A DNA stretch of 64,000 nucleotides from Spodoptera frugiperda (GCF_023101765.2 NC_064229.1:248001-312000); one strand, 5' to 3'. Counted from the stretch's first letter, positions 46,955-58,165 are shown. Notes: a model not told the origin generated them from the letters alone. Numbers and translations: made by a program.

Positions 46955-47200
46955 TTGACCGGAGTGATACCACGGCCTCATAGAAAACCATCGTGAAACA
47001 ACGCTTGCATTGTGTTTTTTTGTATGACTAAGGATACCGGAGGCCCAATTACCCAATTTCCAATTTCAATAACACTTAAATTCCTAACCCCCAAAAAGCA
47101 ACGCACATGTAACGCCACTGGTGTTACGGGTCTCCATGGGCGGCGGCGATTGCTTACCATCAGGTGATCCGTCTCTTCGTTTATCGGCTTATACTATGAT
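46955..47200 (+). repeat. SINE-C copy, head truncated
   Basis: It covers cacggcctcatagaaaacca to cttaccatcaggtgatccgt and ends in gcttatacta. Confidence 0.6.
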
Positions 47201-47226
47201 TTTATTGTAACTTTCGTGAGACATAC

Positions 47227-47402
47227 TAAATTAATTATTATGTTATCGGCTTACTCACGTATTGTTTTGACGAGGAACTCGACTAGTTTCAAGCCATGCT
47301 AGAGGCTCATATTCATGAGCAGCATTCCGCGACACACGACGCGGCGATAGTAGCAGCGCGACAATCGCCGCGTCGTGTGTCGATAACATAATAATTAATT
47401 TA
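47227..47402. repeat. Nested foldback: 22-bp outer and 18-bp inner perfect arms
   Basis: The outer arms 47227-47248 and 47381-47402 are exact reverse complements of 22 bp. The inner arms 47330-47347 (cgacacacgacgcggcga) and 47365-47382 are exact reverse complements of 18 bp with a 17-bp loop. The left half shares the gactagtttcaagccatgct block with 30060-30130 (family E type). Confidence 0.8.
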
Positions 47403-47726
47403 GGCTTATACTATCAAATGTTCATCCAATAACATTTTCGTGTGATATTGTTCTTGATTGATTGTTCTTTGTTCTCTTATATTTCTCGATTAATCATGAA
47501 ACTTAATACATACTCGCAATCACCCACCAAAGAGATAAATAAGCTGATCTCCAATTTACGGATACCGGAAAAATCGAATACAAATAAATTTTCTAACCGC
47601 ACCACATTTCTTTTCGGAGATTTATGGGGAGGCCACCCTAACGTGACCTCCGAATTGTTACTGAATCGGTATGCTGCGAACATTTTTCAGTGAAAAGGAG
47701 TAGTACCAACACCATCTACCTTTTTT

Positions 47727-47885
47727 TTTTGAGGTGGAAAATCATCCAATGACTTCTCCCGCCTTGGGTGAGGCGAGAGGGAGTGTCAGACTCTGACTAA
47801 AAACCATCCCGTTCCTTCTCCTGCTTTGAGCCGGAGCCCCGGTAACCTTTTACGTTGTCCGCAGCTCCGGATCTATTTAAGCCCG
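47727..47885 (-). repeat. SINE-D copy, reverse
   Basis: A T tract, then ggtggaaaatcatccaatga, ctcccgccttgggtgaggcg and gtgtcagactctgactaaaa, up to ccgcagctccgga. Confidence 0.65.
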
Positions 47886-47889
47886 GATT

Positions 47890-48780
47890 TTAGATGTAAG
47901 AAGCGTGGCATAAATTCTACGTCAATGTTACGAATGTGGGTTCGTTCACGACATATTGTGAGGGTGAGTAAATATATTATGACATTAATTTTGAACGGTC
48001 GCGTCGCACCTTTTTAATAGCTACTCAAAGGGTATTTTTTAAAGGGGGAAAATCATTCAATGACTTCTCCTGCCTACGTAGAGATTTACAAGTACAAATA
48101 CATATTTATACAATGTTTGTTATGAACCCTACGTAATAGAAGTGAGTCTATAGCTTTAGACTAATAGAACTCAAAACTATGAGCTGCACCCGACTCAGGA
48201 ATCAAACTTAAGACGTGGTAGTTCTATACCCAAAGTATTCGATATGGTGAATGAACTAAATTTTACACGACAAAATTTTTTACAAACGCTTATGACGAAA
48301 CTAAAATGAGAAAATTTAACCCAGTAAGTTAATAAATAGGTCAAACAAAATTATCTTCTTATCAGCCACGATTACAAAATACCAATTTTGGTCGACTGAG
48401 CATAATAATTCAATTCCGAATCAATTCAAAGGCAATACCTTTCAAGACAACTGTCATTCACACGCCGCACCCCAAAATGGATGATTCGAAATTCTTCCCA
48501 AGTCCCACTGTCAAGCTAAAGATGGATATTTATTTCTCAAAATAAGGATTCAACGGGAATGTATCAATAGTTCTTGTCACGTAGTGTTTCGTCACAGAGG
48601 GCATAATACAAAAGCTAACGCCTCGCCTCGCTTTGAGTCGCCTCGTCTTGACTTGACGTGGCTTACATAATATGAACCGTAAGTGACAATCTACGGTAAA
48701 TCCTTCCGGTTTTTCTTTATTGACATCTTTTAGTCTCGTTTGTGTATCTTAGAAAAGGTTATAGTGGTACTTTATATATT
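47890..48780. other. Unassigned stretch
   Basis: A short second SINE-D scrap lies near 48040-48075 (gggggaaaatcattcaatga); otherwise nothing is recognised. Confidence 0.35.
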
Positions 48781-48784
48781 CAAT

Positions 48785-49045
48785 AGGTCAACATTTGGCC
48801 ACTATCTCGCCTGACGGTAAGCGGTTATGTGGCCTACGATGGATCACGTCTTACTATAAGCAACCTATTTAGTCGAGCCTTGAAGACACCTAGTTTACCA
48901 TAGCAGTTCGCATAAGGCATCTTAAAACGAAGCGCTTCGTACGAGTGGGAGGAATATCTACCATAAAGCGGTGGTGCTTCGCCAATTGTCACGCAGTACG
49001 ATGATTGAAAAGACAAGATGTGCAAAGCTCGATCTCCGAAACATT
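48785..49045 (-). pseudogene. Jockey-like retrotransposon 3' fragment
   Basis: It is collinear with the 3' end of the element at 35968-37313: ggtcaacatttggccactat, ctcgcctgacggtaagcggt and the coding end LGVFKARLNRLLIVRRDPS. It carries several indels and only the last 60-70 codons are recognisable. Confidence 0.75.
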
Positions 49046-49734
49046 TCTGTCGCCATTCCTACTCTTCGTAAAAACTGACTAAATACGAAATCGGTTATTA
49101 GCTCTCCCTGTAAAGCTTGAACATTTTCTGCGATGTCCAAACCATTTATCAAGCATGGGGATCATTGCAAACCCTCTTTTTCTAGACGCTGTATTTATTT
49201 TGATATACTTATGTGCAATTTATTTACCTAACACAATCTCAAGTAGGAAGAAATAATGTTATTAGGTCATTTAAAATATACTTTATGTAACGTTATTGCA
49301 ACATCGTCCTAAATAGATAGTGAGGCGCCATGACATTATCGATTTATCGTTTTATCGACAAAAAAATAATCGAATTGATGAAAAGATTTCGTGTTGTCCG
49401 CGTTTCTCATAATAGAATGTGAAATATCGTTATCTAGTTTATCGAATTTACTCGGATCTAATCTAAAAACGTATAGTGCGTACTCCCGTTTCCATTAGCT
49501 ATAAATAGAAATGGATGATAAGGTAAATTTAGTTAAGAGCTCAGCTATGGAAATTGTTACCCTTATGATATCATATTTTTAAATATAACAGTCGATACAT
49601 AACCAAGTCCTTCACAAAATATTATGTGCTTTATTATCTAGCATCTAATACCCCGTAAACACTTATATTTAAGTTATTTGTGTAACATTTTTACAATAAA
49701 ATATCGTGAGACATACAAAATTTACTAAAACCAT
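49046..49734. other. Unassigned stretch
   Basis: AT-rich, nothing recognised. Confidence 0.35.
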
Positions 49735-49790
49735 TCACGTAAATTAACGGAGATGAGCTCTACTAGTTTCGAGTCACAGAGAGATTCGCA
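49735..49790 (-). repeat. Repeat family E fragment, reverse
   Basis: cgtaaattaacggagatgag and ctactagtttcgagtcacag match the family E blocks at 2965 and 46355. Confidence 0.4.
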
Positions 49791-49957
49791 GCCGCAGCGA
49801 CGTCGCGCAACCTACTCTTTGGAACCTTTGTTTAATTACATTATTTGGAAAGAAAAGAAAAAAAGCAAGGTAACTGGCAATAGAAAAAACCACATCCCTT
49901 GTTAATTACTGGTCACATATTTGTTACTAACAAATTGATTATAATAAATATACTCAC

Positions 49958-50149
49958 AACAGATAAACAGGCATCATAAGTCGTATTCTTTGGTAACAAT
50001 AGCGCTGCCCGAATCTTGCAGTTTCCATCCTTATCACACACGTTGTCACAATCACGAAGCCTCGGCTTTTCACCTCGACAGTTTTCAGACAACGATACAC
50101 CACCTCCCACTAACCCTAATAACACTAAAACACACCACTTCATTTTCAT
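49958..50149 (-). CDS. Probable receptor guanylate cyclase, coding exon 1 (signal peptide)
   Basis: Minus-strand first coding exon of the gene whose second exon is at 45523-45712. It starts MKMKWCVLVLLGLVGGGVSL, a clear signal peptide, followed by a cysteine-containing stretch (CRGEKPRLRDC, CDKDGNCKIR). It then has LLLPKNTTYDACLSV, ending at a consensus donor (GTT|gtgagt), phase 0. Secretion plus a following ANF-receptor-like segment indicates a type I membrane receptor with an outside N-terminus. In-frame ATGs at 50149 and 50143 both give a signal peptide. A further upstream ATG at 50179 would add ten residues before the signal and is less likely. Confidence in the coding exon is higher than in the family name. 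Confidence 0.72.
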
Positions 50150-50610
50150 TTTATCGACAAACCCGTAAAAGTACCACATCCATATTTAATTTCATGTAAG
50201 CTTTAATTATTGACACTAGAATTACACTTTTTTTATTCCAATTTTACGGTTGCATATTAAAAAAATGGAACGCGGTTTTTATCGATATTACGGCCACATG
50301 ACTAGGTACATCACTACATTTTCCACAGCACTACCGGATCTGAAACAAAAGAGGCAATTTTAAATAGAGCAATACGGAAAATATTAATTGAAAGAGAAAA
50401 GAAAAAATACAACATTTAAAAAATGTTTTGTATTTGCTGCAACTGAAATCTTACTTCTGTGTAACTAAAAGGAGAAACGAGCACTTATTTTTTTTCATTA
50501 TTATTATACCGAAGACAAGACTAATTAAAGAGTACTATTACTTCTTTGACAATTAATTGTCACTTAGAGAAGGAATATACATACGTGTAGAGAGAAGGAT
50601 GTATAGTATA
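50150..50610. other. 5' flank of the probable cyclase gene
   Basis: This should contain the 5' UTR and possibly the promoter of the minus-strand gene. I see no convincing TATA or initiator and do not call one. Confidence 0.35.
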
Positions 50611-50619
50611 AGGTAAGGA

Positions 50620-50745
50620 ACATAAAGCAAATACAATTCAAGTTATGACAAGGATATGTCATAACTGAATTTATTTTTAACATAATGCGTGACTGTTTAC
50701 GGAGAGCACGAGACAACATGGTTTACAAACCATGCCCCTCTCTAC
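50620..50745 (-). repeat. Partial copy of the 2031/59219 dispersed repeat
   Basis: The aacataaagcaaatacaatt, tatgtcataac and catggtttacaaaccatgcc blocks match the family. The copy is short and diverged. Confidence 0.4.
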
Positions 50746-50870
50746 TACTGAGAAATTTTCGGAAAATCGAAAAAAGCCTACTGATATTTTCCCGACTCGA
50801 GAATTTTACTTGAGACCCCTAGCCCGGCAGTCGCACTTGCGACTCAACTAACGAGGTGGTCCCACATTCA
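50740..50870 (-). repeat. SINE-A head fragment
   Basis: The actgagaaattttcggaaaa, cgaaaaaagcctactgatat and gcccggcagtcgcacttgcg blocks are the family's 5' part, including the B-box region. Confidence 0.55.
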
Positions 50871-51320
50871 CATGTCTACAAACTAATTTAATATTCTCTC
50901 TTTAGCTTAAACAATAACCTACATTAACTATGAAACAAAGATCACATTCACCCTTACACACAGCTTTCTTCAAAAGACTTTTCACGCAAAGAAAATATTC
51001 GCTTTGAAACGATAAACCTCAGCTTTGGACCGTGGAAGCCTTATTTTATTTTATATATATTTTATGAAACTTCTCTCACGACAAATTCACGTTTATAGAA
51101 TCCTTTGCTTCGTCATGAGTGTTTCTTTTACAAAAGATTGCTTGAATAATGTCAAAGCCTTTTTGATCTTTGATTGCCTCATGAATAATGTATATATGTA
51201 AGTTTCAAAGCAAAGCTATTGATTTTTGTATGTATATAACAAAGGGTAAAATGTAGAAAGAAGACATATTTCATAAATCATAAGTATTTTGAAAACTGCA
51301 TTATAGATAGACTTTGTAGA
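50871..51320. other. Unassigned stretch
   Basis: Nothing recognised. Confidence 0.35.
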
Positions 51321-51324
51321 ACAA

Positions 51325-51530
51325 AAGTGTGGGAGAGCATACTTCAGCACGAACGGGCCGATACAACCGAACCGATTCCACGGTCTCACAAAAAACCGAC
51401 GTGAAATAAGCCTTGCGTAGTAAGGTTATCGGAGGCCCAATTACCCCCCTTTCCGATCTTCCCGATCCCCCGTTCCTCATAAAGCCTTAAATTCCTAACC
51501 CCAAAAGGCCAGCAATGCAATAGTGCCAGA
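51325..51530 (+). repeat. SINE-C copy, 3'-truncated
   Basis: From gtgtgggagagcatacttca through ggttatcggaggcccaatta to ccaaaaggccagcaatgc. Confidence 0.6.
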
Positions 51531-52089
51531 CACAATTGCAATTTTTAAATTTTTGAAACAATTTTTCTTTGATAATGTTTCTTCGTACTAAGTGAAAAAA
51601 AAACGTCGTTTTAATCAGATTCACCAGTAAAATAAACCTAAGCTACACAAGTTTCATTTAATCAGTTGAAATGTGTGTAGTACTCGTAAATGCCACATGC
51701 TAAACTTTGCAGCAAATACAATTTGTTTTACCCTCTGCAACTTAGTATTTGCTTTATTTAATCCTCTACAAGCTGTAACTTATAATTTATCTTTGCTAGA
51801 AGTACTGCAAACTAACCATATTCATAAATTTTATTAAAGTTGGTTTTCCTATGTGCACTTACATTAAAATTGTAATATACATTCATTTAAAGCAGCTCTT
51901 TATATTCAAATGGGTGGGCAAGTGGTTTAATTCGAGATAAATTGTAACCATTAATTTACCATTCATCTAGAAATGGTTGTGGAATCCTCTCAGGCATCGA
52001 TTAACCAGCATCTCCCACTAGCCTACCAGAATAAATCAATTACTAAGTCAATGCGTTTTAGTTATAGGGTCAATTATCATATTTCCTTC
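51531..52089. other. Unassigned stretch between two inverted SINE-C copies
   Basis: AT-rich, nothing recognised. It forms the loop of the inverted SINE-C pair. Confidence 0.4.
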
Positions 52090-52392
52090 ACTTTTTTATG
52101 ATATAAACCTGTAAACGAGCAGTCGGATCACCTGATGGTAACCAATCGCCGCCACCCAAGGACACCCAAAACACCAAAGGCGTTACAAGTGCGTTGCCGA
52201 CCTTTTGGGGGTTAGGAATTTAAGGGTTGTTGGGAAATTGGGGATTGGGAAGACGGGTAACTAGATATCCGGTAACCTCACTTATACAACGACACACAAC
52301 GCAAGCGTTGTTTCACGTCGGTTTTCCTAAGGCCGTGGTATCACTCCGGACGATCCGGCTCATTTGTGCCGCAGCATGGCTCTACTACACTT
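52090..52392 (-). repeat. SINE-C copy, reverse, near full length
   Basis: From the tttttatgatataaacctgt end through accttttgggggttaggaat and gcaagcgttgtttcacgtcg to the head complement near 52390. Confidence 0.65.
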
Positions 52393-53165
52393 GAACTTTT
52401 CTTTAGCTGTAGCCAGAATTCAATTAAAATTTTTAAGCTGGTGAGTCGAAAGAAATGAAAGCGCAGAACTCACCCTTTGGAGAATTACATTAAAAAAACC
52501 GTCCTGTTTAGAGCAACGAAAAAGAATTATACCAAGACCCGCGCAATAAAAAAAACTAATTGTACGGGCGTTCTTCAAGAAGTTCGCCAAAATTCAATTT
52601 ACTTGGAAAAAAGAAGTAAAAGCCTTATTGAACGTACCTTTTCTAATAAAACACTTCCGAAAACTAAATTTGGGAACCTTTTCCCTTCATATCAATCTAA
52701 AAGTAATTTAGTTTTAAATGAAATAAATATAAAATTTCACCGAAATAGACCGAAATTAAATGGGCCGCCTTAAATAAATAGTAAAATCTTATTGTATGAA
52801 GAAAAAAAGTTAGGTATTTTAATATTTCTTGTCGCTCACTAATAGAATGTGATTTTATTTTATGAATAACTTTTTTACCGACGCGAGCATATATGAACAG
52901 ACTGATGACTGTTGATGAAGCAAAAGAAATATGCAAGAATCTTAGCAATTGGCGTTCATAGTTTTCATTAATTCTGCATACCCCCATGGAGAAGAGACAT
53001 GAAGTTTTATATGTGTGTATGCAGTACTACTTTATACCATAAGGAACAGGATCAACCCTATCTCTAATCTTGCAACCACATAGTGCTACGAGTTTATACT
53101 TCACATGGTAACAAACAAAATGTCACAAAGAACTTTAATAAAATTGCCGTGGAAATCTAATCCTA
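52393..53165. other. Unassigned stretch with an unrecognised 98-codon open frame
   Basis: The plus-strand frame 52477-52773 is lysine- and asparagine-rich with no recognisable domain and no codon evidence for a gene. Everything else is unassigned. Confidence 0.35.
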
Positions 53166-53169
53166 AATT

Positions 53170-53310
53170 TATCATATTCCGGCGCTGTGGACTACCTAGC
53201 TGGTTTATCTAGACTCCGTTTCGAAAAGCAGGAGTAGGAACGAGATGATTTTTAGGCAGTGAGAGTCTGGAACTCCCGCTAGCTTTGATGGATGTTCCCA
53301 CCTCAAAAAT
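53170..53310 (+). repeat. SINE-D copy, diverged
   Basis: cggcgctgtggactacctag, aaaagcaggagtaggaacga and gagtctggaactcccgctag are family blocks. Confidence 0.55.
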
Positions 53311-54585
53311 GTCATCATAGGTAGTAAAGTCACTATCTCAAAGATATAAGGTCCTAACTATGTAAGTATATAACTATGTGTATCTTCACTTTTTGATAAG
53401 AAAGCATAAAATAAAAAGTAATAGGTATATAATCTCTGTTATATACATACATGGTTATAGTTTTACGTTTTCCCCCTAATCGATAACGATGACAAAAACA
53501 TGAGTGGAAACGATTTGTCATTGGCTGTCACTGGGTGGCTGTCATTGGGTGACAATTTGCGGTTTTTCTTGGTTCGAATCCGGTAGTGCACGTCACCATT
53601 ATCTACAAAGTGTTGTAATAAATGTTATTTTCAATATTTATCTTTACAAAAACATCGATCATGGTTATTTTTGTTAAGGGTAAATCATTTTGTTTCTTCC
53701 AATAATCTTTATAAAAGGATACTTGATTAACCTAATACATAAAATTAATAACACAGTGAACTTTATATCAACACAAAAAATAATAAAATTTTCATGAATG
53801 CGCAAGGAATCGAAGGATTCCGTATAAAATTCGCGTGTTCAATTTTTGGCTTGAATTCAATATGCTATGTAGAGATTCGCTGCAAAAAAGAATTTTCCAT
53901 TCCATTCTGCGGCGGTGTAAATTGAGCCTAAGGTATATTGTGTATCTTGATCTTGATAGCTGTATACCTTTTTTACACCAAGGTGGAAAATCATCAATCA
54001 ATCAATCATCATCATCGGAAAATCATCAATAATGGAAATCCCCTAGACGAAAGAGACAGTCGCTTACTGACCAATAACCACCCCGCTGTTAGTTGAAATA
54101 TGCATATATCTCGACACATACGAGGTTACAGGATGAAAATTCTCATTTAACCAATTATGGCTAGTAGAATGCACTTGTGTCAGCTTGGAGTTGTCATGCT
54201 AACTCAAAGGTATCATTGGCGGTGCCACGGGCATTGTTTGCTCGATTCCCTACTATATGGTTGAGTTGAGCGGTGCTGGTGTACGTGTCATGTTCGTAAA
54301 CGGGCGCTATCAATTGGGACTGGTCAGCTTTCTTTTTTTAAAACTTTGACTGAATATTGGTGGTACATTGTTCCACATTGTTCACATATTTGACGTAATC
54401 GAAACAATGTAACCAATAGTATTGTGAATCTGATTGAAAAAGAGTAACCTATGGAATTTCTTGCTCTTCTCCATAATAAATCTATACTTTGGAACGATCA
54501 ACTTGAGGACTAACCGAAAAACAGACATTTTTATTATTATTATATTTGCATTGATGTTCAAAAGTACCTTCCTGGTCGATTTGAA
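53311..54585. other. Unassigned stretch
   Basis: No supported gene. A SINE-D scrap lies near 53985-54080 (gtggaaaatcatcaatcaat), ending in a short tcaatcaatcatcatcatc run. Confidence 0.35.
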
Positions 54586-54589
54586 ATAA

Positions 54590-54775
54590 AAAAATCCCTC
54601 CCCGCATCGTTGTTTCCCGATTCGTTTAATAAAGAGACTTTCAAGGCAAGAGTGAACAGGTATTATTTGAGCTTGCGGGCACCACCTTAGAACTCATCTT
54701 TGCTTCCCATCAGGCAAGATTGAGGTGACAAGCACTCAAATTTTGGTAAATAATTTTTTTTTTGACTCTGACTTT
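54590..54775 (+). pseudogene. Non-LTR retrotransposon ORF2 C-terminal fragment
   Basis: The translation SLFPDSFNKETFKARVNRYY ends LSLRAPP and a stop. This resembles the C-terminus of the Jockey-like element at 36040 (GVFKARVNRLFMGRRAPP). A short 3' UTR and T-rich end follow. Only the end of the protein is present. Confidence 0.65.
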
Positions 54776-54789
54776 GACTTATCCAATTA

Positions 54790-55257
54790 ACGGATTTTAT
54801 TCCCACATCATATTACGCCAGTTGTATATAAACTCTATTGATCTTGGCCTTGTTAGAACTGCTAATAAAATTACTGTAATCACATGGCATTTGTTTAATT
54901 TAATACGTTCCGAATTCTGTTTACAATCATGTGTGATGTGTAGGTGGCGTGAATAAAAGTCTTGCATGATTTATTCATTCAATCATCACTTGTGTGTGTG
55001 TATACATAATGATACGAACCAGTAATTTTGTATTAGAAATGTACATTTCAACATGTTTATTTTTCTTTTATTTATTTTGTGTGATTTTTCGTTTGAAAAG
55101 ATCAGTTGATTATTTTGTTTGATGGTCGTAAGGGTGGCTGCGTAGGTTAGGATTCAGTCTTAGTATAAGTAAACCACAGTAGGTACCATAAAGGAAAAAA
55201 ACGTAAATTAAAAAATTAAATGCGCAACGCAGCAACGAAAATGTGGACTCCACTTAC
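54790..55257. other. Unassigned stretch
   Basis: Nothing recognised. Confidence 0.35.
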
Positions 55258-55540
55258 GGGTTGAGAGGTCGTAAGTGCAACTGCCGTACAAGAGATCTCA
55301 GGTTCGATTCCCGGGTCGGGCAAAGTATTAATGGGCTTTTGTCGGTTTTTAGAAAAATTTCTCAGTGGTAGCACGGAATTTAGAATTGTGCCCAATATAA
55401 TATGGCAATAGGCTCATCCCCTATTACATGGGACTTATAACACAAATGGTGAAAAGTGGGTGTACATTGTGTAGCGGCATTACGTGTAGTAATGTGCACC
55501 TCTGTCTACCTCTTCGGGGATAAAAGGCGTGACGTTTCGT
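55258..55540 (+). repeat. SINE-A copy, full length
   Basis: This is the best copy of the family. The head is gaggtcgtaagtgcaactgc; a strong B box (ggttcgattcccgggtcggg) lies at about 55302-55321. The body (gcacggaatttagaattgtg, ccctattacatgggacttat) and the tail (cttcggggataaaaggcgtg) follow. The B box is the tRNA-type GGTTCGATTCC. Confidence 0.75.
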
Positions 55541-56230
55541 TTTCCACATTTGCGGTATCGGTATTGGGGACTATTATTTTAAAACACCATCTAAACCAGG
55601 TAAACTGTAAATTCCACGCTACTACGAGGAATTTGAGAACATTATCAGATAATAACTGCAGAGAATTTCAAACTGAAACTCAATCTATGCTTAACTTGAG
55701 GACTGAACTTGAGATCCTTTGTACATCAGGTGCAAAGAAAAGATAAAGATAAATTGTTTATCTGTTTTTATAAAAAATGGAATTGCGAGCGATGACACAG
55801 TAATTGCAAAAGACGAAATTAAAAAGATTTAAAGACGTCCACTGCTGAACATAGCTTTAATGATACATTATAGCACTTTAATTTGCAGCATTTATACTGT
55901 GCTGATCTTTTTCCAAAAAAAGGATTTCGAAGCATTTAGAAATGGGATTTGAAACATAGATGTAAATACGACACAATAGTTCAATTGGTAGAAAAGTTCA
56001 AACCGGTCACGTCATTTGGTTGAAGCAAACATTCAGTACGGTACTATAACAAAACATTGCTAGTACTTCACACAATTACTATGACACATGTTCTTCGCAT
56101 ATATCTTTGTTATTTTTCTTATACAAGAGTCTAAAAATAACAAACCCAAACAAAAAAAAACAAAAACGAACTCAGTTCAGCTGTTCTCGCGATTTGCGCT
56201 ATATTTTAAGATTCATTTTCATATTATTTT
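55541..56230. other. Unassigned stretch
   Basis: A short RTE-like scrap lies near 55830-55850 (aagacgtccactgctgaaca); otherwise nothing is recognised. Confidence 0.35.
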
Positions 56231-56234
56231 TTTT

Positions 56235-56365
56235 TATTTTTTTTTTTTTTTTATGGAATAGGAGGCAAACGAGCAAACGAGTCACCTGATGGTAAGCGAT
56301 CAGCGCCGCCCATGGACACCCGCAACACCAGAGGAGTCACAGGTGCGTTGCCGGGTATACAGACT
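56235..56365 (-). repeat. SINE-C-like tail, variant type, reverse
   Basis: ttatggaataggaggcaaac and gtcacctgatggtaagcgat match the variant at 32930-33015 in reverse. Confidence 0.55.
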
Positions 56366-56560
56366 AGCTTCTGCCAGCGGTTTCGTCCGCTTTCTCGTGG
56401 ATTAAAAAGTATTCTATGTGTTATTCCAGACCATAATCTACCCCTGTTCTAAATTTTATTCCGATCCTTATAGCCATTTTGACGTGATTAAACAACAATC
56501 ATAAACACAGACAGCCATAACTCACAAACATTCGCACTTACTACTTATTGTTTTAACATT
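56366..56560 (+). repeat. Family F copy
   Basis: ctagcttctgccagcggttt, attctatgtgttattccaga and ttttgacgtgattaaacaac match the copies at 26305 and 27608. Confidence 0.65.
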
Positions 56561-56574
56561 CTATTTAGTGAAAA

Positions 56575-56873
56575 GTGAAAATTAAAAAAAATAATTGTAG
56601 CCGGTTCTCAGGCCTACTGAATACGTACATATATAAAATTTGGTAAAAATCGGCAAAGCCGTTTCGGAGGAGTATATATAGTAGCTAACATTGTGACATG
56701 GAAATTTTATATATTAGATTAATTGCTCTTCATTAGTCTCGCTCTTAGAAAAAGGGCTGGACTGATGTGGCTAATTTGGGTCTTGAATCATTTGTGAAAG
56801 TCTAGGAAAGGCCTAAAACGTTTACGTTGTTAAACGGTTTGAGGCGGCCCGAAGTTTGCCGGGTCAGCTAGTA
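56575..56873. mobile_element. Two Helitron ends joined: a reversed 5' end and a forward 3' end
   Basis: 56580-56722 carries a reversed Helitron 5' terminus (tcaggcctactgaatacgta, gccgtttcggaggagtatat, and gtgacatggaaattttatat, which is the complement of a tctaatatataaaatttcc start). 56723-56873 is the 3' part of another on the plus strand, ending gccgggtcagCTAG before T. Neither is complete. Confidence 0.65.
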
Positions 56874-57420
56874 TTACGTATAAATCACGCATATCTAGAC
56901 TTCACAAGCTTTTTCTAGACACCCTAAGTTAATATAGTGTGGCTATAAATCTGTTGAATACCAATTCAAGTGTTACCTACAAATCGCTTGGTCAACGTTT
57001 AATCTACATAAGTCAATATGTACGTACATAAATTAACGATAGATTGGGGTTAATGATACGTCTAAAGTTATGTCATACAGAAAGCGAGATTTTTGTTCGT
57101 TTGTTTGAAGATGATTAGGAGTTAGGATCGCTAATGTATGTAATGACATAGGTATGAAAGAAAGACAGTTAATAAAGTTCAAAAAGGGCCAGTGCTCAGC
57201 TAAAATGCTCAGGTATCAGACGCATACGGTATATCAGTATGATAGCTTATGAATATTTTTAATTATTTATTATTGTACATATAACATGTTGAGAATTTTA
57301 TTTCCCAGAGGACAAATCAGAGTTTTTTATTACACTATCGTTCAGCGTCTTTTAATTTTTTAGTGACTCTACTGCGATCTCTAAGTGGCTAATTATGGCA
57401 AACCCTTAAGAACTTTTAAG
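56874..57420. other. Unassigned stretch
   Basis: Nothing recognised. Confidence 0.35.
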
Positions 57421-57660
57421 AGCGTTTTCATAGTATCGTTTATCCAGCGTTGGCGTGCGATAGACGAATGCGCAGCATAGTCGCCGCAACAACACGGTAT
57501 CAGTGCATGAATGGTACATTAATATGCTGCGTTATTGCACAGTAATTACCTGACTCCACAGAAATCCGTGACGACGAGACGCCTGCGCTGCGTAGCCGCG
57601 GCATCTTTGCTGTCCATACGTGTATCAAACGCCTACGCTGGACAAACGCTATAGCAAAGC
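57421..57660. mobile_element. MITE with about 33-bp imperfect inverted ends
   Basis: Left gcgttttcatagtatcgttt then atccagcgttggcg; right complement gctttgctatagcgtttgtc then cagcgtaggcg. The interior is GC-rich, contains gctgcgtagccgcggc and is non-coding. No clear target duplication was seen. Confidence 0.55.
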
Positions 57661-58090
57661 TGCTCAAAAAGCTTAAGATCTTTGATCACTGCTTATGACT
57701 CTCTTTTAACCAATTCTATAATAGTTTGTCCTTATACAGTGAACCTATTGCTTTATACGGTCAAAACCATGATTAAAAACTCTCAGTTATTAATCAAAAC
57801 AACAAAATATTACTTCTGACTCAATAATTAAATCGCGCGGTAACAAACCACTATTCAGTGAAACAGCTGTCACGCATAAAGTACACAAACAGAAACATTG
57901 TAATATACGGATAGAAACAAAGGCTACGGATATTAGTGAGCGAAATTGTGACGTCGGTATTTCAGTAATATCAAATACCGGTGTTGCATTCTAACTTTTG
58001 TTGTGATGCCACACGTATGTACAAATGAAATAGTATTGAAAAGCTGAAAGAATGACGGCTATAAAACAAAAAAAAAAGTATATTTTAAGT
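57661..58090. other. Unassigned stretch
   Basis: Nothing recognised. Confidence 0.35.
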
Positions 58091-58091
58091 C

Positions 58092-58165
58092 TTTGACTGC
58101 CAATAGAAAACTGTTGAAGGCAAATCCTCCGGTAACGTCGGTCACCGGTGACCACCACGGCGTTT
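58092..58165. repeat. Repeat family G, reverse copy
   Basis: ctttgactgccaatagaaaa, gaaggcaaatcctccggtaa and the ggtcaccggtgacc palindrome (58140-58153) mirror the copy at 45425-45507. Confidence 0.65.

Larger units (their letters stand above)
45713..49957 (-). other. Intron 1 of the probable guanylate cyclase gene (4245 bp)
   Basis: The donor is GTT|gtgagt at 49957 and the acceptor cttag at 45713. It contains family E fragments (46355-46440, 49735-49790), SINE-C (46955), the nested foldback (47227-47402), SINE-D (47727) and a Jockey fragment (48785). It has no other recognised exon. A 4.2-kb intron made of repeats is common in moths. Confidence 0.65.

Noticed and set aside
47442..47693. 83-codon plus-strand open frame in the cyclase intron
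   Set aside because: No recognised domain, opposite strand to the gene, and no repeated copy to support a mobile gene.
55302..55321. Possible tRNA gene because of the GGTTCGATTCC motif
   Set aside because: No cloverleaf or anticodon arm around it; it is the B box of a SINE that recurs several times here.
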